From: HGW-17 sp938004375
Lineage (GTDB): Bacteria; Myxococcota_A; Polyangia; HGW-17
Reading direction: 5' to 3'
DNA: 23,980 bases
NCBI GenBank assembly: GCA_036802685.1
Contig: DAIRVS010000057.1
Span: 1-23,980, forward strand
Shown here: in pieces, positions 15,506 through 23,778 of the stretch
How the letters are laid out: each line of letters starts with the position of its first letter
Numbering within the stretch: the stretch's first letter is position 1
Position numbers and translations under genes: made by a program
Notes under the pieces: model-generated
The model's database searches: none
What the model was told of the DNA's origin: nothing
Seen by the model: only the letters and a program-made list of their open reading frames with translations

Positions 15506-18148
15506 TCAGTGGGCCAGCGCCCAGTTGGGACCCCAGCTCGCGGACACGTCCAGGGGGACCGCCAGGGGCACGGCCGTCTCCATGATCCCCCGGATCCGGG
15601 TCGCGGCCTCGGCGACCAGGGCCTCGGGGACCTCGAAGACCAGCTCGTCGTGGACGGTGAGGACCATGCGGACCTCGGGCGCCTCGGCAGCGAGGAAGCG
15701 GGCGACCTTGACCATGGCGACCTTGAGGATGTCGGCCGCGGTGCCCTGGATGGGCAGGTTCTGCAGCGCGCGCTCCTGGGCGGGGCGGGTGCGCGGATTG
15801 TGCTCGATCACGGCCGCGCGGCGACGCCCGAGCAGGGTGCGGACGTAGCCCGTGCGGGTCCCCTCCTCGAGGAAACCCGCGAGGGTGGCCCGGATCGAGG
15901 GCGCCCGCTCGAAGTACCGGTCGATGTTGGCGCGGGCCTCTGACACCGGGATCCCCAGTGTCTTCGCGAGCCCGAAGCCGGTCTGCCCGTAGAGCACGCC
16001 GAAGTTGACCTCCTTGGCGATGGAGCGCTGCAGCGGGGTGACCGCCTCGGGGGGCACGCCGAACACCTCGGATGCGGTGCGTCGGTGGATGTCGGTCTGC
16101 TGGGCGAACGCCTCGATTAGGGCCGGTTCGCGGCAGTAGTGGGCCAGGACCCGCAGCTCGATCTGGCTGTAGTCGCAGGACAGGAGCGCCATTCCCGGCG
16201 GCGCCACGAAGGCCTCCCGGATGCGGCGCCCCTCGGGAGTGCGCACGGGGATGTTCTGCAGGTTGGGCTCGATGGAGGACAGCCGGCCGGTGGCCGCCAC
16301 CCGGGTCTGGAACTGCCCGTGCACCCGCCCGGTGGCGGGATTCACCAACCGTGGCAGCACGTCCAGGTAAGTGTTCTGCAACTTGGAGAGGAACCGGTGC
16401 CGGACGATCATGGCCGGCGCCTCGTGCCGCTCGGCGAGCTCCTCGAGGACGTCGGCGTCGGTGGAGTACCCGGTCTTGGTCTTGCGCGAAGGGGCGAGCC
16501 CCAGATCCTCGAACAGGAACTTCTGCAGTTGTTTCGGGCTGGCCAGGTTGATCGGACCGCCGGCCATGGCGCGCAGCTCCAGCTCGAGACGCACCGCCTC
16601 GGCGCCCCACTCGGAGCGCAGGACGGCGAGGACCTCGGGGTCCACCAGGACGCCCGTGCGCTCGAGGCGGACGAGCACCTCGTGCAGCGGGAGCTCGACC
16701 TCCCGGTACAGGTCGCGCACGGCCGGCTCGGTCGCGAGGCCGGAGGCCAGCGCGTCCTGGAGGTCCCGCAGGACGGCCACGGTCGCACCCGGGTCGCCCG
16801 CTCCGGCCGTCGACCCCGCAGGGACGATCCCCAGGCCTGTGCTCAAGGCCGCGACGTCGGTGGTGTCGGTGGCCGAGTCCAGCACATACCCCGCGCAGAG
16901 GGGATCCTCGAGGGGGCCGGCGAGGGAGATGCCGCAGGCGGCGCAGATCCACAGCAGCCCCTTGCAGTCGGGTGCGAGCTTGATGACCGCAGGGTCCTCG
17001 AGGGCGCCGCGCAGCCCTTCGAACACCACCCTCCAGTCCGGCCCGGCGTCGAACAGGCCGCCGGAGAAGGCGACGCGCTCGGAGCGCCCGTCCGGGTGGC
17101 CGACGATGATCTCGGACAACTCGAACGCGATGGGATGCCGACGGGCGAAGGCGAGGGAGACCACGAGCATCCGCTGCCCCGGCGCTGCCCCGGGGGCAGG
17201 GACGACGACCTCGGGGGCCGCGACGGCGACCTCGGGGGCCGCGACGGGCTCGGCGCGCCCGCCGTCAAGGAAGGCCGTGTCCGGGGGCACAGGCGGCGGG
17301 AGGGCGTCGAGCTCCCGCAGCAGGCGGGTGAACCCGTGCTTCTTCAGAAACGCGGCGAGCTCCGGACGCAACGCCGGTCCGGCGGTGAGGGCCGCGCGCA
17401 GGTCGTCGGCCAGAGGCGCGTCGTGGCGCAGCTCCACCAGCCTGCGGGACAGGCGCGCCTGCTCCATGTGGGCCCGCAGGGCCTCGCCGTTGCGCCCCGG
17501 GACGTTCCCGGCGGCGCCCAACAGGGTTTCGAGATCCCCGTGCTCGGCCAGCAGTCTCGCCGCACCCTTGGCCCCGATGCCCGGCACGCCGGGCACGTTG
17601 TCCGAAGTGTCGCCCACCAGGGCGAGATAGTCGCCCACCTGCTCCGGCCGCACGCGGAACTTCTCGAACACGCCGGCGGCGTCGTAGATTTTCTCGCGCA
17701 TGGGATCGAACAGGGTGACGCGGTCGTCCACCAGTTGCATCAGATCCTTGTCCGAGGAGTAGATCACGACGCGGTCGTCCCCAGCCGGCCAGCGAACGGC
17801 GATGGTGGCGATGAGATCGTCCGCCTCGAAGCCGACCTGGGAGAACACCGGGATTCCGATGAGCCGGGAGAACTCCATGCAAAGCGGGATCTGCACGCGG
17901 ATGTCCTCCGGGGTCTCGGGCCGGTTGGCCTTGTAGGCGTCGTACATCTCCTTGCGGAAGGAAGGACCGGGCGCGTCGAACACGGCCGCCACGTGGTCCG
18001 GGCGGGCGTCCTTCAACAGGTTCATGAGCATCTGGGAGAAGCCGAACAGCGCGCCCGTGGGCGTGCCGTCGGGCGCCGTGAGCGGCCGCATGGCGTGGTA
18101 GGCGCGGAACACGAAGGCGGTGGCGTCGATGATGATGACGGTGGACAT
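15506..18148 (-). CDS. polA: DNA polymerase I, 3'-5' exonuclease site apparently lost
   Basis: The protein has 880 residues. The ATG at 18148 directly follows the TAG of the HAD gene, with GGGAG upstream. Residues 1-290 are the 5' nuclease: D8 (IIIDATAF), ADDLIATIA, SSDKDLMQL and GDTSDNVPGVPGIGAKGA. The linker (about 290-325) is Pro/Ala/Val-rich with a VAAPEV repeat. Residues about 325-470 occupy the 3'-5' exonuclease position, but the catalytic DxE is missing (VVSLAFARRH), the NLKYD block reads APDCKGLLW, and the final YxxxD is not found, so proofreading is probably absent, as in Taq and Bst polymerases. The polymerase domain is intact: motif A SCDYSQIELR (about 655), motif B RSIAKEVNFGVLYGQTGFG (about 705-725), motif C VHDELVFEVP (about 830). 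It fills gaps and replaces RNA primers in repair and replication. It is the fifth gene of the minus-strand run. Confidence 0.95.
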   Translation of the reverse strand: MSTVIIIDATAFVFRAYHAMRPLTAPDGTPTGALFGFSQMLMNLLKDARPDHVAAVFDAPGPSFRKEMYDAYKANRPETPEDIRVQIPLCMEFSRLIGIPVFSQVGFEADDLIATIAVRWPAGDDRVVIYSSDKDLMQLVDDRVTLFDPMREKIYDAAGVFEKFRVRPEQVGDYLALVGDTSDNVPGVPGIGAKGAARLLAEHGDLETLLGAAGNVPGRNGEALRAHMEQARLSRRLVELRHDAPLADDLRAALTAGPALRPELAAFLKKHGFTRLLRELDALPPPVPPDTAFLDGGRAEPVAAPEVAVAAPEVVVPAPGAAPGQRMLVVSLAFARRHPIAFELSEIIVGHPDGRSERVAFSGGLFDAGPDWRVVFEGLRGALEDPAVIKLAPDCKGLLWICAACGISLAGPLEDPLCAGYVLDSATDTTDVAALSTGLGIVPAGSTAGAGDPGATVAVLRDLQDALASGLATEPAVRDLYREVELPLHEVLVRLERTGVLVDPEVLAVLRSEWGAEAVRLELELRAMAGGPINLASPKQLQKFLFEDLGLAPSRKTKTGYSTDADVLEELAERHEAPAMIVRHRFLSKLQNTYLDVLPRLVNPATGRVHGQFQTRVAATGRLSSIEPNLQNIPVRTPEGRRIREAFVAPPGMALLSCDYSQIELRVLAHYCREPALIEAFAQQTDIHRRTASEVFGVPPEAVTPLQRSIAKEVNFGVLYGQTGFGLAKTLGIPVSEARANIDRYFERAPSIRATLAGFLEEGTRTGYVRTLLGRRRAAVIEHNPRTRPAQERALQNLPIQGTAADILKVAMVKVARFLAAEAPEVRMVLTVHDELVFEVPEALVAEAATRIRGIMETAVPLAVPLDVSASWGPNWALAH

Positions 18149-18811
18149 CTAGAGTGACTCCCTCACGAGGTCGAACAGCCCGATGAGCTCCCGGGGCCCG
18201 TGGATGACGAAGTCCGGGGCCAGGGCCTCGATCTGGGCCGCCGACCGGTTGCCCCAGGTGACCCCGCAGGTCCACATGCCGGCGGCCTTCCCGGCCGTGA
18301 TGTCGACCTCGGAGTCGCCGATCATCACGCAGGCCCGGGGGGAGAGCTTCCAGCGGGCGGCGCAGTACAGAAGCGGCGCCGGCGCCGGCTTGTGCTCGGG
18401 CAGGGCGCCGTGTCCGAGCACGGGCTCGAAGAAGCCGGCCAGCCCCAGGACCCGCAGCAGGTCGTCGGTCCAGCCCTGCTCCTTGTTGGTGACCACACCG
18501 AGGGAGGCCGACGACCGCCAGTGTTCGAGGGCTTCGCGGACCCCGTCGTAGACGTAGGTGCCTTCCACGAGATGTTCGGTGTAGTGGCGATTGAAGATGG
18601 GGAAGGCGACGTCGGCCAGGTGCGCATACTCCGGGCCCATCGCGTCCCGGATCAGGCGCCCGGGCCCGTGACCGAGGTAGCGCGCCACCTCGGGCGGCGA
18701 GAGGGGCCCCAAGCCGAGCTCGGTGAGGGTCAGGTTCACCGCGGTCACCAGGTCGGGCCCCGAGTCGATCAGGGTCCCGTCGAGATCGAAGATCAGTCCG
18801 ATTCCGTGCAT
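18149..18811 (-). CDS. HAD-family hydrolase, phosphoglycolate phosphatase-like
   Basis: The protein has 220 residues. The ATG at 18811 has AAGGAG six bases upstream, and the gene lies two bases after the flippase-like gene's stop. HAD motif I is FDLDGTLIDS (nucleophile D9, acid D11). Motif II is VTNKE (T108). Motif III is K141 in EHKPAPAPLL, and motif IV is IGDSEVD (D166, D170). A helical cap lies between motifs I and II (about 15-90), typical of subfamily I enzymes such as Gph. Gph removes 2-phosphoglycolate, which arises partly from repair of oxidised DNA 3' ends; the polA neighbour fits this idea, but the substrate cannot be fixed from sequence. The stop codon abuts the polA ATG, which implies coupling. 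Confidence 0.85.
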   Translation of the reverse strand: MHGIGLIFDLDGTLIDSGPDLVTAVNLTLTELGLGPLSPPEVARYLGHGPGRLIRDAMGPEYAHLADVAFPIFNRHYTEHLVEGTYVYDGVREALEHWRSSASLGVVTNKEQGWTDDLLRVLGLAGFFEPVLGHGALPEHKPAPAPLLYCAARWKLSPRACVMIGDSEVDITAGKAAGMWTCGVTWGNRSAAQIEALAPDFVIHGPRELIGLFDLVRESL

Positions 18812-18813
18812 CG

Positions 18814-19749
18814 TCACTCCTTGTTTCCAGGGCCCCGCGCAAGCAGCGCGAGCACACAACCCAGCCCCAGCAGGGTCGCCCACCACAACGTGGCGAGCCG
18901 GATCGCCAGCACGGCCACCCCGACCTGCGCGGCCGAGGCCGCCCCGGCCAGCAGCAGGGTCATCATCCCCTCGGTGCCGCCGAGCCCGCCCGGAAAGAAC
19001 ACGCCGGCCAGTGTCCCGGCGAAGTACACGGCCATGGCAAAGGCCGGCGTCCCGGGGATCCCGAGCGCCCGCAGCACGAACCAGAACGCCACGCCCTCGC
19101 ACAGCCAGCCCAGCGCGGAGACGGCCAGGGTCCCGGTCGCGACCGGCCAGGTGCGGACGCGATCGAGCTCGTCGAACCACGCGCCCAGCCCGTCGCGCCA
19201 ACGCGCGAACAAGCGCAGGAGCACGGCCCGACCGGAGCGGGCGTAGGCGAGCCAGAAAAGCGCGGCGGCCGTGATCCACATGGGCGCGGCGGCCCAGAGC
19301 AGGTCGTCGTCGAGCCAGATCATCCCCAGCGAGAACAGGAGGATCACCGACACCAGATCGTAGAAGCGTTCCATCCAGACGACGGCCAGGGTCGTGCCGA
19401 GCGGCACGCCCCGATGCGCACAAAACACGCCCTTGATGGCCTCGCCGGCCTTGCCCGGCGTGATCGTGAAGGCCAGCCCGGACAGGAAGATCCACAGCGA
19501 GGGACCCAACGATAGGCGGGCACCCAGCCGGTCGAGCAGCCAGTGCCAGCGGGCGAAACGCACGGCGAAGTTGACCGTGGCAAGTGCGGCCGCGCCCAGG
19601 AGCGTGGCGGCCCCGATGCGCCCGAACGCCTCCGCGAAATCCCCGGCGCCGGACCACCAGACCAGGCCGGCGTACACGGCCACGGCGAGGGCCAGCGCGA
19701 CCACGGTGCCCCACACCCAGCGGGCGGACCAGGGCGACCGATCGGTCAT
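18814..19749 (-). CDS. Flippase-like integral membrane protein (LPG synthase TM/UPF0104 family)
   Basis: The ATG at 19749 overlaps the aldolase stop by four bases (ATGA). The product has 311 residues with about eight hydrophobic segments, starting RWVWGTVVALALAVAVYAGLV. Family signatures are FLSGLAFTITPGKAGEAIKG near residue 90 and FFPGGLGGTEGMMTLLL near 250. These match the transmembrane part of lysylphosphatidylglycerol synthases (PF03706). The C-terminal aminoacyl-transferase domain of MprF is absent, so it should not make lysyl-lipid. Stand-alone members are proposed to move or modify lipids, or to handle glycan-linked lipids. It acts in the inner membrane. The open frame extends upstream to 20676 in antiphase to the aldolase gene; that part is a shadow. 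Confidence 0.82.
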   Translation of the reverse strand: MTDRSPWSARWVWGTVVALALAVAVYAGLVWWSGAGDFAEAFGRIGAATLLGAAALATVNFAVRFARWHWLLDRLGARLSLGPSLWIFLSGLAFTITPGKAGEAIKGVFCAHRGVPLGTTLAVVWMERFYDLVSVILLFSLGMIWLDDDLLWAAAPMWITAAALFWLAYARSGRAVLLRLFARWRDGLGAWFDELDRVRTWPVATGTLAVSALGWLCEGVAFWFVLRALGIPGTPAFAMAVYFAGTLAGVFFPGGLGGTEGMMTLLLAGAASAAQVGVAVLAIRLATLWWATLLGLGCVLALLARGPGNKE

Positions 19750-20738
19750 TTCGCGGTCCCGTATTTGCCCGCCCCCCAGCGCAACAGGACTTCGACCTGT
19801 TCCGGTGCGAGCATGGCCTGGCGCCCGCCCGTCCAGAAATGGGCGGTCAGTTGGGCCTCGATGATCTCCTGCGCGTTCTCGAGCACGCCGGGCTTCTTGC
19901 AGGCGTACCGGAACCGGCCGTTCTCCAGGAACAGGCGGCCCAGGGCGGGCAGATCCCCGGGCGCGGCCCAGACGCCGTGGCCGTAATGGAGGGCGGCGTC
20001 GGGCGTCCAGGCGCCGGCGAGGGCGGCGGCGGCCTCTGGCTCCCAGGGTCCGGTCCCGAGCACGGTTCCCTCCGGATCGAAGGCGCCGACCTCGAGGCGC
20101 CCGAGTCCCGAGCCGGACGGCAGGACGCCCAGCAGGCGCCGGCAGATCGCGTCCAGCTCCTCGAAGCGCGTGAGGACGGCCTCCGGAGACGGCCCCCACA
20201 CGATGGCGCCGTGGTTGCGCAGCAGCAGCGCCCCCTGGGCGGGGGCCGGCCCGCCGAGCCGGGCGTGCACCTCCCTCGCCAGGGCCGAGCCCGGCGGTGC
20301 GTAGGGCACCCACTCGCAGAACCCGCCCAACTGCGCGCCCACGCGAGCCACCAGCGACGTGGGGTCGCCCCCGATCGAGGCGAGGGCGGTGGCCGAGACC
20401 AGGTGGGCGTGGGCCGTCCAGGGGCCCAGCAACGCGTGGAAGAACGCCTCCACCGAGGGCGCGCCGAAGCCGGCGGGCGCGAGCGCCTCCAGGCGGTCGT
20501 CTGCGTCGGGAACCCCCGAAAAGAACAAGTCCCGCACCGCCCCGAGGGGCAGCGGCACCAGATCCCCGGGCACCGCCAGGTCTCGCAGCCGCAGGCCCGA
20601 GCGCTTGATGCGCAGCACCGGGGCGCCGCCGGACGCGTCGATGCAGGACACATTCCCGCCCCCGCCCTGGGTCCACAAAAAGTCACGGCCGCAGCAGGCG
20701 CCGAGCCGGCAGCAGGCCTTCCAGGTCTCCCCGTTCAT
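19746..20738 (-). CDS. Class II aldolase/adducin-family protein
   Basis: The start is the ATG at 20738, with GGGAGGA just upstream, 11 bases after the kinase stop. The product has 330 residues. The phosphate-binding loop GGGGNVS (about 25-31) is followed by LRIKRSGLRL. The zinc ligands appear to be the HAH pair in TAHAHLVSA (about 109) and H in RNHGAIVWG (about 175). The acid in SVEAFFHALL is a likely catalytic Glu. The C-terminal third (WTPDAALHYGHGVW...) resembles the aldolase half of RhaD-like bifunctional rhamnulose-phosphate aldolase/dehydrogenases, but the dehydrogenase half is absent. The family splits and joins sugar phosphates such as fuculose- or rhamnulose-1-phosphate. The true substrate is unknown, and no other sugar-catabolism gene is nearby. 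The N-terminus is unusually cysteine-rich (CCRLGACCG). Confidence 0.82.
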   Translation of the reverse strand: MNGETWKACCRLGACCGRDFLWTQGGGGNVSCIDASGGAPVLRIKRSGLRLRDLAVPGDLVPLPLGAVRDLFFSGVPDADDRLEALAPAGFGAPSVEAFFHALLGPWTAHAHLVSATALASIGGDPTSLVARVGAQLGGFCEWVPYAPPGSALAREVHARLGGPAPAQGALLLRNHGAIVWGPSPEAVLTRFEELDAICRRLLGVLPSGSGLGRLEVGAFDPEGTVLGTGPWEPEAAAALAGAWTPDAALHYGHGVWAAPGDLPALGRLFLENGRFRYACKKPGVLENAQEIIEAQLTAHFWTGGRQAMLAPEQVEVLLRWGAGKYGTAK

Positions 20739-20749
20739 GATTCCTCCCG

Positions 20750-21865
<1,116 letters not shown>

Positions 21866-21891
21866 CTCGACTCCGGAACGGCTCGCACCAT

Positions 21892-21921
21892 ACCATAATT
21901 GGACCGGCATTCCAGTGCCAA
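21892..21921 (-). promoter_or_regulatory. Candidate sigma70 promoter for the kinase-to-polA run
   Basis: On the minus strand TTGGCA (21921-21916) is followed after 18 bases by TATGGT (21897-21892), placing the transcript start about 20 bases before the ATG at 21865. The boxes match four or five of six consensus positions. A sigma54 reading (TGGCAC ... TGC) fails by one base in spacing. Confidence 0.42.
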
Positions 21922-21929
21922 CACCGACG

Positions 21930-21943
21930 GCCCGCATGCGGGC
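21930..21943. promoter_or_regulatory. 14-base perfect palindrome in the divergent promoter region
   Basis: GCCCGCATGCGGGC lies between the two divergent candidate promoters, just upstream of the kinase -35 box. An A8 run follows it on the plus strand. It could be an operator for a dimeric regulator of either unit. As RNA it would be a stem with almost no loop, so a DNA role is more likely. Confidence 0.4.
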
Positions 21944-21973
21944 AGGAAAAAAAATCCGCTTCCAGAGAAATCA

Positions 21974-21982
21974 TGCTATAAC
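21974..21982 (+). promoter_or_regulatory. Extended -10 promoter candidate for the first lipoprotein
   Basis: TGCTATAAC provides a TGn extension plus a -10 box; no good -35 box is visible, but an A-run lies about 25 bases upstream. It gives a leader of about 65 bases before the ATG at 22054. Nearly the same motif occurs before the paralog at 23705. Confidence 0.5.
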
Positions 21983-22053
21983 AGTCCCGGCCTGTGGTCG
22001 CTCTTTCGCACGATCCCCTGGGCGTCCGCCTTCCCCTGATTGAGGAGTCTGCC

Positions 22054-23637
22054 ATGAAGCACGGAATCGTTTTATATTGTTTATTTTTTGCTCTTTTCGC
22101 TTGTACGCCCGACCCCGGAAACGAAAACTCGAACTCCAACAACGTCAATAACGTCAATAATTCAAACAACGTCAATAACGTCAATAATTCAAACAACGCC
22201 AATAACATCAACAATCCGGTGAACGAGATCTGCGGCGACGGCGTCGACAACGACCTCGACGGCACCATCGACTGTGACGATCTCGACTGCCTGGGCCAGC
22301 CCGGCTGCGCCACGAACAACCAGAACGACGCCGGCGACGACGCCGACGGCAACATCTACGACTTCGACGCCGACAGCGGGAACTGCCCCCCCGAGATGCA
22401 GAGCCCCTGCCCCACTCCGACGCCCACCGGCTGTCTCTCCTCCGAGGTCGCCAACAACGGCCTCGACGACAACTGCAACGGTCAGATCGACGAGTCCGGC
22501 GGCACCGCCTGCTCGCCGGGCGCCGTACGCGCCTGCTTCCTCGGCCCTCCGGGGCGCCGCGGCGTGGGCGCCTGCGCCGACGGTCAGCAGGTCTGCCTGC
22601 GCACCTCCGGCGAGTTCGGCTCCTGGGGCCCCTGCGAAGGCGGCATCTCCCCCTCCCCCGAGCGCTGCGACTCCCTCGACAACGACTGCAACGGCTGCGT
22701 CGACGACGAGCTCTGCTGCTCCCCGCCCATCGAGTGCCCGGACAGCAATCACCCGACCCTGCAGGGCGCCGCGCCCTTCACCGACTTCGTCATCGACGGC
22801 GCCAACTATTACCACGGCACCGCCGTGCGCTGGGAGTGGACCGTGTCCTCCGGCCCCTGCGACGATGTCCTGGGCGTGAACTCGTACACCGTCAACGGGA
22901 ACGACACCATCGGCTACACGGCCAACAGCCAGCAGATCACCCTGCGCTTCAAGTTGTCCGGCGAGTACACCATCACGATGCGGGTGTACTACACCGACAC
23001 CGACTACTACGAGTGCATCTTCATCCTGCGCGTGGCCGGCCCCGGCCTGCGCGTGGAGTTGTGCTGGGACACCAACGACGACACCGACATCGACCTGCAC
23101 ATGATGAAGCAGGGCGCCGGCACCAGTTACTGCACGACCCCCGGGGACTGCTACTACGGCAACTGCGCGGCCTACTCCTACCAGGACCACGCCGTGTGGG
23201 GCAGCGCCAACTCCAACATCAGCGCCTGCCAGGGATCCCAGTATGGCAGCGACTGGGCCTCCGACTTCGGCTATTGTCCCAACCCGCGCCTCGACATCGA
23301 CAACATCGCCGCCGGCCCCATCCCCGAGAACATCAACGTCGACACGCCCACCAACGGCTCCACCTACCGCGTCCGCGTGAACTTCTGGGGCGGCGGCGGC
23401 ATCCCGACGCACCCCGTCGTAAACATCTACTGCGACGGCGCGCGCCTGGCCACCTTCGGCTATCCCAACGCCAACCAGGTCACCATGACGACCTCTGGCG
23501 GCTGCACCAGCGGCCAGCACTGGCGCGTGGCCGATGTCACCACCGCCGTCTCCGGCGGCACGACCACCTGCACCGTCACCTCCCTGGCCAACTCCAACGG
23601 CACCCCCAACATGGAGATCGGCAACGCCGTCTATTGA
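22054..23637 (+). CDS. Surface lipoprotein with Asn-rich linker, MopE-type metal-binding motifs and C-terminal DUF2135-like domain
   Basis: The start is the ATG at 22054 with GAGGAG upstream; the frame is open from 21994, but that part would overlap the leader. The product has 527 residues. A lipoprotein signal ends in LFAC (C17). Next comes an Asn-rich linker of NNV/NNS triplets (about 23-57). Three motifs like those of MopE follow: CGDGVDNDLDGTIDCDD (about 60-77), NNGLDDNCNGQIDE (about 130) and CDSLDNDCNGCVDDELC (about 207-223); their Asp/Asn spacing suggests Ca2+ binding. Residues about 225-335 look like a PKD-type beta sandwich. The end part (LCWDTNDDTDIDLHMM from about 336, then PRLDIDNI, GPIPENINVDTP and YRVRVNFW) matches a domain common at the C-terminus of myxobacterial surface proteins. 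It is cysteine-rich, so disulfides are likely. It is probably outer-membrane anchored and exposed; function unknown. Confidence 0.85.
   Translation: MKHGIVLYCLFFALFACTPDPGNENSNSNNVNNVNNSNNVNNVNNSNNANNINNPVNEICGDGVDNDLDGTIDCDDLDCLGQPGCATNNQNDAGDDADGNIYDFDADSGNCPPEMQSPCPTPTPTGCLSSEVANNGLDDNCNGQIDESGGTACSPGAVRACFLGPPGRRGVGACADGQQVCLRTSGEFGSWGPCEGGISPSPERCDSLDNDCNGCVDDELCCSPPIECPDSNHPTLQGAAPFTDFVIDGANYYHGTAVRWEWTVSSGPCDDVLGVNSYTVNGNDTIGYTANSQQITLRFKLSGEYTITMRVYYTDTDYYECIFILRVAGPGLRVELCWDTNDDTDIDLHMMKQGAGTSYCTTPGDCYYGNCAAYSYQDHAVWGSANSNISACQGSQYGSDWASDFGYCPNPRLDIDNIAAGPIPENINVDTPTNGSTYRVRVNFWGGGGIPTHPVVNIYCDGARLATFGYPNANQVTMTTSGGCTSGQHWRVADVTTAVSGGTTTCTVTSLANSNGTPNMEIGNAVY
22164..22258 (+). repeat. 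95-bp direct repeat, copy 1 (linker plus first MopE motif)
   Basis: This stretch recurs at 23886-23980, offset 1,722 bases, with a single difference (T at 22203, C at 23925). It covers the Asn-rich linker and the start of the first metal-binding motif. The repeat may continue past the window end. Inside it are 9-base units such as AACGTCAAT. Confidence 0.9.
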
Positions 23638-23704
23638 TGACGCCGAGCCCACGGACGACACCCGCACCCCACCAACAAAAAAACCCTCACAACAGATAAA
23701 ATCG

Positions 23705-23713
23705 TGCTATAGA
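23705..23713 (+). promoter_or_regulatory. Extended -10 promoter candidate for the second lipoprotein
   Basis: TGCTATAGA matches the motif upstream of the first lipoprotein (TGCTATAAC) and is also preceded by an A-run (about 23677-23683). It lies about 65 bases before the ATG at 23779. The surrounding leader sequences differ, so the shared motif is probably under selection. Confidence 0.5.
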
Positions 23714-23747
23714 ATGGTGGCTATGCGCCTTCGCGCGACCGCCAGAC

Positions 23748-23759
23748 GATGACGTCATC
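23748..23759. promoter_or_regulatory. 12-base palindrome in the leader of the second lipoprotein
   Basis: GATGACGTCATC is a perfect palindrome about 20 bases before the start codon. The first lipoprotein leader has no equivalent. It could be a regulator site or chance. Confidence 0.25.
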
Positions 23760-23778
23760 CGTCCACAAGGAGTGTGCC

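Noticed and set aside
21903..21924. Sigma54 (-24/-12) promoter upstream of the kinase
   Set aside because: TGGCAC is present but the downstream GC element is one base too close, and sigma54 promoters need exact spacing.
21866..21937. Upstream in-frame ATG (21937) as the kinase start
   Set aside because: It has no good ribosome site and would overlap the candidate promoter; ATG 21865 has GGAG at proper distance.
22189..23667. Minus-strand open frame opposite the lipoprotein gene
   Set aside because: It is a Val/Gly/Ala-rich shadow with no motif; the plus strand encodes a signal peptide, metal-binding motifs and a known end domain.
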